Source of the DNA: Myrica gale
Taxonomy: Eukaryota; Streptophyta; Magnoliopsida; Fagales; Myricaceae
DNA: 64,000 bases
Assembly (NCBI GenBank): GCA_963930655.1
Contig: OZ005602.1
Coordinates: forward strand, 1,867,501-1,931,500
Direction of reading: 5' to 3'
Position numbers and translations under genes: made by a program. The notes below the pieces were generated by a model. It saw only the letters and a program-made list of their open reading frames with translations, did no database searches and had not been told where the DNA came from. Below are positions 1 to 11,700 of the stretch, one piece after another (within the stretch, counting starts at the first letter, position 1; each line of letters begins with the position of its first letter).

Positions 1-144
1 ACCTAACACTTGGTTTGACGCAGAAAAGTCCACGACCGTCAGATCCGACCCCTTGATCCTCACGCCGACCAAACCCACTGTCATCATATCTACAGTGATC
101 CTGAACATTCCCCACGTTCATAAGTTTCTCCCAGCAATCAGCAC

Positions 145-153
145 GTATAAAAA
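145..153 (+). promoter_or_regulatory. TATA box of the ADP/ATP carrier gene
   Basis: The sequence TATAAAAAT lies about 70 bases before a good splice donor (AACAG|GTACTT, donor at 220). That places the transcription start near 175-185 and gives a short non-coding first exon. This is inferred from position and composition only. Confidence 0.55.
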
Positions 154-915
154 TCTCGCACCCATTTTAACTCAAACCGTCTTTCATTTGATCCATTCTC
201 GAACTCCAAAGTCCAACAGGTACTTTCTCTCACTTCCTCGTTGACGTCATCGTTTTATTTCCCGTCCGGAGGTCCGGAGCCGGCGGTTTCTTTATCTGGC
301 CTTGTACTGTATCGAAGTGTTTGTGGGTTTTTGTGTTTCTATAACTTTGTCTCTGTTTGCTCATGGATAGCTAGGTATAAGTCTTGTTGCATCATGTCGT
401 ATAGGTTATACATTTTTGTAAACGCCGCCTTCAAATCTGTCTTTTGCTACTGGGTTTTCTGAAATAAGCTTCATTCTTTGCTTTCTGCTCTGTTTTTGGC
501 TTTCTCTAGTCCTTGAATATTAGTTTTCCAGCTGCTTGCCAAATCTACGTTTGTTGTTACTTTTCTTATGGCGGATCCGAGGCTCATTATTTTATCTGTA
601 GGATTGGGTTTGGTTCAATTTATCAACAACGTTGCGGGTTTCTGATCAAACTTTGATTGCATTTTCTTTTGTTGCTTGAACTTTGACGGGTCAATTATTG
701 TCGGTTTGTGGTGAAATATAGTTTACTTAGAATAAAAGTGATCTGGGAATGATCAGTATCACGAATTCTAACATCTTGGGTGGTCTGCATGGAATTCGGT
801 TTTACTTTTACCTGCAAAACAGAAATATTATAGCAGGCCCGATAATGGATACGAATCTCTGTTAGTTTGGTTTCTTTCTTCAAAATGTTGAGGTTTCTTG
901 TGTCTTCCAATTAGC

Positions 916-1513
916 AGAAAAAGATTCAGTCTAAAGAACATTAGTTCAAAGACCTTCAAAGACGCGGTTCAGTTTTAAAGAGAAAAATTTAACGGTCGGA
1001 AAATCGACACGCCATTTAGTAAGGATTGATGACCAGAAATGGCTTAGGGCTCAACTTTTTTTTTTCTTTTTTTGGCTTGGCTTTGGCTTTTACTTGCAAC
1101 CAATTCTTTCAAATATTTTATTGGCCAAAAGTTCAAAACAGCTTGCAGAACACGTTTTCTCCTCCTTCCCCTTTTTGCCAACCCTGTGCTTCTTCCCACT
1201 CCCCTGCTTGCAACCTAGCAAATATAAACATTGAATTAATTCTCATGCTCGGGACGTCCAGGAATTTCTAGGGCCTCGAGCGGCCTGGAAATTCCAGGGC
1301 CAGTGCTCGGGATGCCCTGGGATTTCTAGAGCCTTGTCACGCGCGGCCCACGCGCAAAGTCTATCAGCGCCCTGTCGAAGAAAAGCCGAGCCATTTCAGT
1401 CCATCCTTATTAATTGATGTGTCAATTTTTAGACCGTTAAAATTTTCTCTTTAAATCTGAACCGCGTCTTTGAAGGTCTTTGAACTAACGTTCTTTGGAC
1501 TGAATCTTTTTCC
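916..1513. mobile_element. Mutator-like MITE inside the carrier-gene leader intron
   Basis: Terminal inverted repeats of about 95 bp (916-1010 and 1420-1513) match almost base for base. Identical 9-bp direct repeats, CCAATTAGC, flank it at 907-915 and 1514-1522. Long TIRs with a 9-bp target duplication are the hallmark of Mutator-like elements. There is no transposase, so it is non-autonomous. The GC-rich centre (about 1248-1360) repeats a TGCTCGGGA...TTTCTAG-type unit. The 81-codon open frame at 1026-1271 lies inside it and is not a gene. Confidence 0.85.
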
Positions 1514-1806
1514 CCAATTAGCTAAGCTGTAACACCTTGCAGAAAAAATCAGTTTGGATTTTTTTTTATCAAAACATGTAACCTGAATCTTTCGGGTCTT
1601 CTGTGATGCTTAGGCTGAAATATCGTTGATCAAGCTCTTCGGCTGTAAATTGTATGGTTCATATTATCATTTTTTCTTCTTCCGCTGACGACCCGTACGT
1701 ACAATTATTTGAAACATTTTTTGGTTTGGGACAGTCTGAGATCGACATTCTGGATTTGTTGTTTTCTTACATTGGTTCTGTCTGACCTCTATATATTGGC
1801 ATGGTT

Positions 1807-2159
1807 TGTTGGAAGTCCCACATTGCTAGAAAAACTAGTCAATATGCTCATTATAAGGTTGTGACATCTCTCACTCCTCAATTTCTCTTTTGGAGTTGAG
1901 TTAGACTCACATTTCACATATTGTGTAAATTCTAATATGGTATCAGAGCAAAGTTCATAGTTTGTGGTCCATCGTCACCCGTTTCCACTTGTTGGCTTGG
2001 ATGTCCTCCCGCCACACGTGAGGGGTTGTGTTGGAAGTTTCACATTGCTAGAAAAACTAGTCAATATGCTCCTTATAAGGTTGTGACATCTCTCACTCCT
2101 CAAGGCGTCTTTTGGAGTTGAGTTAGACCCACTTTTCACATATTTTGTACATTCTAATA
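1807..2159 (+). mobile_element. TRIM retrotransposon 1 (complete, 353 bp)
   Basis: Two 131-bp direct repeats (1807-1937 and 2029-2159) begin TGTTGGAAGT. A tRNA-iMet primer binding site, TGGTATCAGAGC, starts at 1938 directly after the left LTR, and a purine-rich stretch precedes the right LTR. A perfect 5-bp target duplication, TGGTT, lies at 1802-1806 and 2160-2164. There is no coding capacity. These are the defining features of terminal-repeat retrotransposons in miniature. The LTRs end TAATA rather than the usual CA. Confidence 0.93.
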
Positions 2160-2190
2160 TGGTTTGCAGAGGTTTTAATTGCAAGAAGCG

Positions 2191-4213
2191 ATGGCAGACA
2201 TGCACCAGCACCCAACAGTCATGCAAAAGTTTTCCGGTCATCTCCATCCCAGCTCCATCCTCTCTCTAGATGTTCAACAGCCTGCACCGTATCAGAGGCA
2301 TTTTGCGTATGGAAATTACTCTAATGCAGGATTGCAGCATCGGATAAATCAGACATGCGTCGCGACCCACGATTTGTCATTGGCTGCTTCTGCAGCATCA
2401 CCTGTGTTTGTCCAAGCCCCACAAGAGAAAGGATTTTCCACCTTCGCCGTTGATTTTCTTATGGGTGGAGTTTCTGCTGCTGTGTCCAAAACTGCTGCCG
2501 CTCCCATTGAGCGTGTGAAGCTCTTGATCCAGAACCAGGACGAGATGATCAAGAATGGTCGGCTATCTGAACCCTACAAGGGAATTGGAGACTGTTTTAA
2601 ACGAACAATCAAAAAGGAAGGTTTTCTATCACTGTGGAGAGGGAACACAGTTAATGTCATCCGTTACTTCCCCACACAGGTTTGCCATTGCAGATCATGC
2701 TAGAACTTCAATTTAGTGATACCTTTCACTATTTGATCTTATTGCAGTTGGCTTAGCTCTTTTTTTGTAATTCTCCTCCAGGCCTTGAACTTCGCTTTCA
2801 AAGATTACTTCAAGAGGCAGTTCAACTTCAAGAAAGATAAGGATGGCTACTGGAAATGGTTCATGGGTAATTTGGCTTCCGGTAGTGGTGCTGGTGCCTC
2901 TACCCAAGTCTTTGTCTACTCCTTGGATTATGCTCGAACCCGTCTTACAAATGATGCCAAATCGGCAAAGAAGGGAGGAGAGAGACAGTTCAATGGCTTG
3001 ATCGATGTCTACAGAAAGACTATCCAAACTGATGGCATTGTTGGCCTGTACCGTGGCTTCAACATTTCTCTTGTCGGCATCATTGTGTATCGTGGTTTAT
3101 ACTTTGGACTGTATGACTCTTTGAAGCCAGTGGTCCTGACTGGAAAGTTTCAGGTTAGTAGGACTACCCAACATTTTGTCTATATCGGCTTACTGCTATG
3201 CTAGTATCCCATTTTCCTAGTTACCTTGTGTTGGGTGCTCGTGAGCCTTCTCAACCCCAAAAGTTAGCTCAAGAGGTGAAATTTTTCCTCTCAGTTATAA
3301 AGTGACCTATAAGGACGTGAGATTAACCCAACAATCTCTCTCACATACATTGGGCCCTAGTAAAAAAAAGAACAACATTTTTTTCCCGTGAACTGTTGGG
3401 CCGAGATTTGTTGGTACCCATGAGCTCTAATATAAATGTTGGGGGCTGGTTTGAGACTTCTTAACCCTAAAAGCTAGTTTAAGAGATAAAGTTCTTCCTC
3501 ACACTTATAAACTAACCACAAGCCCCTTCAGATTAATCCCAACAATATTCCCCTCACATATCGGACTTTGGGTCAAAAAGTCGATAACCCATTTCTCTCA
3601 TGGATTTTTGGGCCAAGACTTGTTCGTACCCGCGGTGATTACTGTCATCATTGATCATTGGGACTTGATGGCATGTTCTTCGGAAGTTCAAAAACTAGAA
3701 TGATCATATGCTATCTTCTTCTTAGTTCTTTATTTACCGCCTGTCCTCTTCCTTGACAACGACCACAACACATTATTATGCACTGTGATGGAACTGAAGA
3801 AAAGCATAGAGTAAAAAAGGAGTTTGTTTAGAAGCAATTTTCAGTCCTACAATTCTCGTACCATTGATGATTCGATATGTTCAGTTTCATCTCAAACCTT
3901 TTCTGTGTGATTGCAGGATAGTTTCTTTGCTAGCTTTGCTCTTGGTTGGGTTACAACTAATGGTGCATCACTGGCCTCGTATCCATTCGACACAGTCCGC
4001 AGAAGAATGATGATGACCTCCGGTGAAGCAGTCAAATATAAGAGCTCCTTTGATGCATTTTCTCAAATCGTTAAGAATGAGGGTCCCAAATCTCTCTTTA
4101 AGGGAGCTGGTGCAAACATCCTCCGTGCAGTTGCTGGTGCTGCTGTGCTTGCAGGTTATGACAAGCTTCAGTTGATCTTGTTCGGTAAAAAGTATGGTTC
4201 TGGTGGGGCCTAA
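2191..4213 (+). CDS. AAC: Mitochondrial ADP,ATP carrier protein (adenine nucleotide translocator)
   Basis: The coding exons are 2191-2679, 2782-3153 and 3917-4213 (385 aa), all joined in phase 0 with GT-AG introns. The protein exchanges matrix ATP for cytosolic ADP across the inner mitochondrial membrane. It has the three mitochondrial-carrier repeats: PIERVK at residues 105-110, SLDYAR at 210-215 and PFDTVR at 310-315. The last runs into the RRRMMM signature (315-320) that is diagnostic of ADP/ATP carriers. The first ~75 residues form the N-terminal extension typical of plant AACs. The ATG at 2191 was chosen because the open frame upstream only offers TTG. Length and exon layout match plant AAC genes, and no disabling change is seen. 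The 5' UTR intron carries two transposon insertions. Confidence 0.96.
3229..3640. repeat. Diverged ~207-bp tandem duplication in carrier intron
   Basis: Two adjacent units (3229-3436 and 3437-about 3640) both begin TGTTGGG, share blocks such as AAGAG...TTCTTCCTC and GATTAA.CC.AACAA, and continue to a common TTGGGCC(A/G)AGA.TTGTT block. The first ~105 bp of each runs TGTTGGG...CCCAACA, so the unit may descend from a small LTR. It lies in the intron between the second and third coding exons. Confidence 0.6.
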
Positions 4214-4429
4214 TTATGAGGAAGGGAGAGACATCTCCGACAGACCCATACAGCCACTTACAGATGTTGATGAAAAAATGTTTTTCAATTAAGTTTGATA
4301 GGAGCCATGTTTTTCTCGTTTTAATAGCATAGTTTAGAGGAGTTTTACTCCAAAAGATTGTTCTTTCATGAAGACTTTTTGTTCCCGTCGTCTCTGATTG
4401 TAAAAGCGGCTGCACTTTCATTGGGTTGG

Positions 4430-5143
4430 TTATTCATTCAGATTCAACTATAATTGCTCCCTTTTATATATATATATATAATAAACAAACTCGAACACGA
4501 TTCACACATGATCCTGTTCTCTTATTTGTTGACCTTTGTAGTTCCATTTGTCAAGTAGGGTTAACAGGCAAGTTTATGACCCCCCAAGTGATTCGTTTGC
4601 AGACAAAAAGGAAGGAGAGAATATTATTAGGGAGTCGTGACTACTTCCCTTCCCTTGCACGCCAGGTTTTGTTCCATTCTGATCAATCACTCACACATGC
4701 TTGTCTCCCAAAGACTCGCCTTCTCTCTGTCCCTCTCTCTCTCCCACATGCGTGACAGCCTTTGCCATTCATGGTCAGGGCTGTGCCACGGCAGAGCCAA
4801 AACTTCAATCATAGCAAACGTGAATGGAGAACACAATTAAGGTGCGGTTGAAAACCTTTTAGTTGGGGCCAATTATTATTTAACACTCTATACTTCAATC
4901 TATTATTTTTATCCTATTATACCAACTTTTAGAGCTTTTGCACCATTGTTAAAATCTGCTGGGAATTAATTTTTTAGCGTCTAAATTTACGATTTTACCC
5001 TAATAAGATGGTTATCATAAAAAAATTATAGGTATAAATATGTTATTTTGCGCAACAAAAAATCAATTTCCATCAAAATTGAAAGAAAATGTTAACGAAA
5101 GGTGCAAAATGTCTAAAATCAATAGATGACATATGTAATGTGA
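4430..5143. other. Spacer without a recognisable gene
   Basis: This is AT-rich sequence downstream of the carrier gene, with a short TA run near 4466-4482. The part from about 4880 resembles, in inverted orientation, sequence just beyond the next MITE (about 5670-5725). It may therefore be the left arm of an older, diverged Mutator-like element into which the 5153-5654 MITE inserted. No coding frame is credible. Confidence 0.4.
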
Positions 5144-5152
5144 TAAAAATAA

Positions 5153-5654
5153 GGATTAAATACACTTTGCACCCTTATGTTTGAGAGTGTTAACACATTG
5201 CACCATAATATTTTATTTTTGAGACATTGAGCTCATTATGTTATCTCTCATAACAATTTGCACATCGAAGTGAAATTGAGCGTCAAATTAGATGGTAATC
5301 GTTTACACATGCCTCTCATGTGACCTCAATTCTTGTTAGATTATCATATCGCCCTTGAATCTCAAACAATGTTTGCCTACAGATCACATGAATATGTACA
5401 ATACCAACATCTCTCCAAAGACAAACAATTATTGCCTTGGAATCATCATTCTTGAAGTCCTTACCCAAAATTTTCCATTCAATATATTAGCAATGGAAAG
5501 GGCGGTACGATTACTGTCCAATTTGATGCTTAATTTCACTTTGGGATGTAAATCGTTGGAAGAGATAATATAATGAGCTTAATGTCTTAAAAAAATATTG
5601 AAGTCTAATGTGTCAACACCTTTAAACATAGGGGGTGCAAAGTGTATTTAATCC
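5153..5654. mobile_element. Mutator-like MITE (502 bp)
   Basis: It begins GGATTAAATACACTTTGCA and ends with the inverted copy. The terminal inverted repeats extend about 140 bp, with moderate divergence. A perfect 9-bp target duplication, TAAAAATAA, lies at 5144-5152 and 5655-5663. It is AT-rich and has no transposase. Confidence 0.85.
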
Positions 5655-5680
5655 TAAAAATAATAATTATGAGTATAAAA

Positions 5681-5933
5681 GTATCACGATCTTTAAATTA
5701 GAGGGTATAAAATGTCAAAATAGGGAACGATTATGATGCCCAAATTAATATAGTTGTCTTTTGTTCTTGGGAGAATTCGATCCTCTACCCAGCTAGACGA
5801 CAATGGAAGGCATGTATCACGATCTTTAAATTAGAGGGTAGCGAACGATTATGATGCCCAAATTAATATAGTTGTCTTTTGTTCTTGGGAGAATTCGATC
5901 CTCTACCCATCTAGACGACAATGGAAGGCATGT
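5681..5933. repeat. Recent tandem duplication (133 + ~120 bp)
   Basis: Unit 1 (5681-5813) and unit 2 (5814-about 5933) both start GTATCACGATCTTTAAATTA and are nearly identical, except that unit 2 lacks about 16 bases after GAGGGTA. The near identity indicates a recent event. Confidence 0.85.
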
Positions 5934-7089
5934 AGCTTCCCACATGAATCCTGATCGTTGAGCAGCGATAGAAGCTCCCAGGCTCCCAGCTATGCAGGAG
6001 GAGAAAAAAGTGCTTCTTTAATGGCAGTGTACTTTTAGTTTTATATTCGTAGCGAACCCCAACAGTCGCCAACTTCCGACTTTGAGGGAGTCAAGATCAG
6101 ATGGGTTTTGGTGATCCTTTCTCTACCCACAAACTAACCACTAACTGCACCTCCATCCGCTATCCTAGGATTCAGTTTTGTTAATGAGCTCCACTTTTCA
6201 GTAATTAGTTAATTGTCCTATTTGTGAAGGATTAGAGAACTGCTAATGAAGTACACATGGGTGTGTTTATTTTGAGGCATAAAAATTTCTAATAAAACAA
6301 ACACACTCCAAAATTTAATCAGAAGCTTGCAATCTGCTCCACTGAAGTGCATGTGAACCATCATGATAAGTTATTTATTGGTAGGTGTGATAGCTCACAT
6401 GCTCATGTAATAAAATTTGCTATAAAGTTTACTCTCTAAAAAAAATTAAAAAAGAAGAAGATAAATACCAATTTCATCCATATGATATAATACCATTTTA
6501 TGTGATTAACCTTAAGCTTTGAAATCTAATTAGTTCAAGTTTAAAATTCATCAAAATATTAGTTTTTTACTACTTTTTTTTATGAGAAAAGGGTAGAAGG
6601 GGCTACTAGCGTAGCCAACTCCCCTGGGCGTGCCCATAAGAATTCTCACCCGTAACAACATGTTTAGATTGAACTATATTTATTTGTACTGTGAAGAGAG
6701 GATCGTCACCACAGTCCCGTCAGTATGCGAGTGATATTGGAGGCTAAAGGGTTCGATACAAGAATCTCCCTCTACACCCGTTTTTAGACTCCCTATTTCA
6801 GACCCCCATACCACTCGAGTTACCACGCACGACTCTTTAAATTTGATGGATTTTAAACTTCGAGATTAATTTTATGAATTTCTCCAACTACCCTTCAAAT
6901 TTGATTTAAAACTTGGGATTAGTTTTATGAATTTTAAAATTTAGACTTGTAAATGATATAGTAAATTTGGTATTTATCCCTAAAAGTAAAAGAAAAATTA
7001 TTGTTGTCACAGAGCGCGTGATCCCGAATCATTTCTTCCTCCCACGTAACGGAGTTCGTTCCGTGTCACTGAAAAAACCGCCACACTTA
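5934..7089. other. Spacer without a recognisable gene
   Basis: This is AT-rich sequence between the duplication and the promoter-side MITE of the RING gene. Open frames are short and have no recognisable protein. Nothing else could be supported. Confidence 0.5.
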
Positions 7090-7598
7090 AGGGTGGGCAT
7101 TTGTTCCGGTTCGGTATCGGAACTGGATACCACTTTAGGGAAATTCCGGAACCGGAAATTCCGGCGAAAATACAAGAATTTTCAGTTCCGGTACAATTTT
7201 TTAAAATTTTAAAAAATATTGTAATTTTAATTTAGAGTTTGTCTCTTTCAATTTGAATTATTTGATGAATGTTTAGTTCTTTACTTATTTGTATGATTAA
7301 TTGCTTGTTTAATAGTTTTTTTTATAAATTTAATTTAGAGTTTATTTTTACAATATTTATTGTATTTTGAATTTAGTTGTAATTTTAATTTAAAATTTAT
7401 TTTAACTGAAATATTATTTTAAAATTTAGTTGTTTAATTGTAATTTTAATTTAGAGTTATTTAACCTTTGGACCGGGACGAAAATATACCCAAACTAAAT
7501 ATTAGCTTTGTAGGCTCAATAAACAACCAAAATTTCCTGTTTCGGTTCGAAAATTTCGGAAGGGAAGCGGAATAAGAATTACGGTTCCGGTGAGCACC
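7090..7598. mobile_element. hAT-like MITE upstream of the RING gene
   Basis: The left end is GGGTGGGCATTTGTTCCGG and the right end is GGTTCCGGTGAGCACC, which are imperfect inverted copies. The sub-terminal regions are full of short TTCCGG/CCGGAA repeats on both arms, a pattern common in plant hAT elements. The centre is AT-rich and repeats TAATTTTAATTTAGAGTT-like units. No clean target duplication was found. It ends about 40 bases before a TA-rich core promoter. Confidence 0.5.
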
Positions 7599-7639
7599 AA
7601 CGGACGGAACCGGAACTTAAGAGAACTGCGAAAAGCCTG

Positions 7640-7657
7640 ATATATATATATATATAA
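7640..7657 (+). promoter_or_regulatory. TA-repeat core promoter of the RING gene
   Basis: A (TA)n run ending in TATAAAGG lies about 30-40 bases before the likely 5' UTR. A short upstream reading frame (7688-7744, 18 codons) follows in the leader. This is a positional inference. Confidence 0.4.
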
Positions 7658-8786
7658 AGGTGGCCGAAGCGTTCTTCTCTCACAGAGATGGAGATGCAGT
7701 GGAAGCACATTTCAGAAGAAAAGTTATCCATGTCGGTTCTTTGATCTCTCTTTTTAATCCGTTTTTTTTTTCCGAGTTATTTTTTTTATATCCTTTTGAT
7801 CAATTGATTCCATTTGTTCGGGTTCTCTTCTTTATCTTAAAAGCCGGGAGACCGAAATCCGGAAGAGAGAACGAAAGTAAAATTACGTGATGTTTTGTTG
7901 CTGTGACTGAGCTCTAGGAGATCAGTGTCATGCAATGAGGTACTTTTTCTTTTGGGTGGTTTCCTTGTTTTTTTGTTTGGTTGCTGAGAAAATCGGATCA
8001 AAGAGGGGAAACGAAACGAAATGTGGTTTCCGTTGGAGGCCTTCAACTCTTGCAAGCAGGAATTGCTTTCTATTACGCTCGTATGGATGCCCATTTTTGT
8101 TTTCCTAAGATATATTTGGAGTTTCGAAATATTTTGAGATCATTAATTTGTAATGTGTTTTGTTTAGTTTTCGTTTCCTTTATTTTCTGAGCGCTGAAAC
8201 AGAGCTCGTAATATAGATCATAGTGACTATGGAGAATTCATGATGATTTGGTTGCAGTTGGTTGAAATATTAAAACTTCGGTGACGGCGTTTCTATGTTT
8301 CTTCTATTTCAATCTTAAATACATGAATATCTCCTCCGTTATGTTCTGATTGTCTGGTACTGATATTAACTCTGTGGAAAGTTCACTACAAGTTAACATC
8401 TTTATGGAACGACTTTGCTATTTACAAGTTAGAATGGTAGCCGAATTGTAGGATTGAAAATAGCCTTCTGCTAATTTGAAAGTTTACAAGCGGGAACAAC
8501 AATAGAAATCACAAGGAAATTCTGTTTGGTGGTCTGGTCGTGAAGTTGTAGGAATCTCCTAGAGATCAGAAATTAATTTCCTTCTGCTGATTCCTTGAAA
8601 GACTCTGCAATAGTGAATTTTCAGGAATATCAGCTTGGCAGCTAATCATTTATTTTCCTGTCTGCTTTGTTGCTTTTGGATATGGATCGATCAGTGTAAT
8701 ATATTGTGTTTGTTAAATCCCACAGGTTGCTCGTATTGGAGCTTTGTGGCTCAGACTGAGTTGGAACCCTCCCGTTGAAGTTCATT

Positions 8787-11700
8787 ATGAGCACCAGCTA
8801 TCCTCATCCTACAGTTGGAAGCCTTATGGAGCCCTTTCTAGACATAATTCGTCAATTTAATTTTTCTGATGCTTCAGATTTCCAGGTTCCCTATTTTTGG
8901 TGTACTTTTTTTTTGGAGAATTGTGAGATATAGATAAATTGCATTTCTATATTATTCTGCAAGGATTTAATCCAGAAGATTCGGAACTGTTCTGAATTGA
9001 TAGAGATCGTTTTGTTGATATAATGCTCTGTTTCCCAGTTGCCGATTTCTAAATATATATCACTGCAAAAGTCATTACGATTTTCATGTAAGCATAATAT
9101 TTGTTCCCATGTGTGCAGGAGAGTCTGTACCCATCAATGTACTCAACTCCTTACAATGTCGAACTCACTGAAGACTGGAGCAGTTTGTGTTACAATCATT
9201 GTCATGCCTATGCGGTGAATGATCACGAACCAAGAATTGATGAATATAGTAGGCCTTTTGGGATGCCTTCAACAGTGATAAACGAGCAGACTGCTGCAGT
9301 ACATACAGGGTGGGCAGAAAATGCAAGCACTGCTAGGCATGACTACCCTATAGAATGTAAGTTCTGATGTCACTGGAATGGATGAGATATTGGCGAAGTT
9401 CATTGGTAACTGTAAATTTGTTCTGCTTAGTTCTCTTTGATATTGCAGTTCTGAGGATATTTCATTCTAGGACTTCGTGTGTGTTAAATAAAGTAGAATG
9501 CACGTTACATTGACTGTAATATATGGAACATCAATATCATGGATATATATTCCTAGCTATGCCTTTTTCTAATTACAGTTGTCAAGGATGCTACACATTA
9601 GATTTCCAAGGAGCTATTGTAGTCAACCAACTCTCTTCTTGGGTTTAAAATTATCTACTAACATAACTGATTGTCTTATTCAATGATTCCAAAGCATATT
9701 CTATATCTAGACACTTGTATGTTCTGTTTGCGGTATAATGTGATGTCTTATTTACCATAAAACAAATTTAGAGTGTGCACCTTGAAGCCCAAGGCACGTT
9801 GTTTCCAAATGTCATTCAAATATAGTAATGAATTTAGCCTTGCATATGACATATCAATGATTCGAAAGAAAGAAACCAAACTGCCAAACTATCGAGGAAT
9901 GAACAGTAAATAAACAGGTGGGTCTACAGATTTCAGATACACCTTGCAAATCACAACTCTCTTTGATAAACTATTTGAAGTTGTCCACCATTAGTATCTT
10001 ATACTGCAATACCAGCTAAATGAAGAAAGACAGCTTTTCATGGGATCTAGGATTCCCATACAGTTCTATCACCATTGTCATTTGTAAATGATTGATTGTA
10101 AGACTCTGCTGATAACTGGCCAGACTGTCTTCACTCCAACCTTTGGGCCCCAGCTAGCTTCTGCTTGATCTGCAAGCACCCCATGAAATCCATCTCCCAG
10201 TTCTTGAAGGTTCTTGTTAGAATGGGGAGTCAGTAGCACCTTGATCTCGAATTTGACCAGACTGTAAACAATCTATCCATTGCCTTACAAGGAAAAGTTT
10301 GATCCATCACGCATAGCAAGCATTTGCAAGTCACATTAAAATTTTGACTTTGAACCCTACTTACCCGGCAGATTTAACACATTTTATGTACCGTGGCTGT
10401 CAAACCCGTTAAAAAAAATCTCCGTTATTTTTGACTTTTTTGATTGTGAAGGGATATCAAGATTGCTTAGAAGTTGCCATGGTCCTTTTTTGAACCTGAT
10501 GTTATTTTATTCTACCAGCATAATGTGTATTTGGAATGTAAACAACTCATCCCAGTTTAAGCATCTTCCTTTATTTTTCAGGCCAATGGAGACACAATAA
10601 TTCTCCTGATTATGAGGTATGTAGCTTTTTTACGCTTTGAGTGCAAAATCATATGGACCTAGATGCTGTAAATAGACAACTAGCCTCTTATGTCTTACAG
10701 CTCATTGTTTCGTTATTGAACTAAGTTTAGCATGGATGTTTGTATTAACATGGGAAATTGAATTATGATTGAATATCTTAATTAACTGAAGCGATTTGTC
10801 TCTGAAATGCACAGGTCATTTGGGAAGACAACATTGATCCCGATAACATGACTTATGAGGTTAGAGCATAATAGTCTCACATTTTGTGCTAGTATTGTTG
10901 TATGTCATTTTGAACCGTATATGCATCTTGATAGTTATTTTTGAGTAGATCCATTGATTTTGGTTGTAAGTTTATGTAAAGGCAGACAGAGATTGACTGG
11001 CTTCCACTTTTTTGATCAAGTAGGTTGGGGAAGGTTTAAGAACCTCACTATTAGCAATTAATACTTTCAAAGCTTTAAGATTGGAAAAATTATGGCATGT
11101 CCGGAATCTTTATCCAAAATTCAAGTTGAAAATACTAGTACTATTTGGTTTGATGTTGGTTGAAACAATTGACTTGTGTAGAAGCTACTTATTTATGTCA
11201 CTTGTTTCTTTTTCACTAAATATATTATTGACAGTTTTCTCAAAATTTCAGGAATTACTTGATTTAGGAGAGTCAGTTGGAATTCAAAGTCGAGGTCTTT
11301 CTCAGGAACAGATTTCTTTGCTTCCGGTTTCGAAGTACAAGTGTAATTTCTTCTCAAGAAAGAAATCCCGAGATGAGAGGTAATATTTGCGCTTATAATT
11401 GTGCTTTTATCAGCTCGTGACAAGTTTCCTCTCCACCTTAATTTTAATTTTCTTTTAAATTTAAATTTTTAATTTTTAATTAATGAAATTGTTTATAGTC
11501 ATTGTTTCCTTCATCAATCACCCATGGAAGTTGATATCAATCCTTTTTCTTCTTTTCCCCAAAAGAATTCGCATGTAGCTCCAAAAATCATTCCCTATGA
11601 AGCAACATTACTCGAGGGAAATTTGGAGATAGGTTGTTGATTGTCTACTGGTACTGGACTTCCTTCTGCTTGCAATGTTGGAGCTTTGTAAAGCAATTGA

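Larger units (their letters stand above)
220..2169 (+). other. Long 5' UTR intron of the ADP/ATP carrier gene
   Basis: The donor is CAACAG|GTACTT at 220 and the acceptor is TTTGCAG|AGG ending at 2169, 21 bases before the start codon. The first part is T-rich, as is usual for plant leader introns, which often raise expression. Two mobile elements (916-1513 and 1807-2159) account for about half of its length. The exon boundaries are inferred from splice consensus and need a cDNA. Confidence 0.6.

Noticed and set aside
1026-1271. 81-codon open frame
   Set aside because: It lies wholly inside the 916-1513 MITE and has no recognisable protein.
7502-7708. Minus-strand frame MLPLHLHLC...
   Set aside because: It overlaps the hAT-like MITE and the TA-rich promoter, with no family resemblance.
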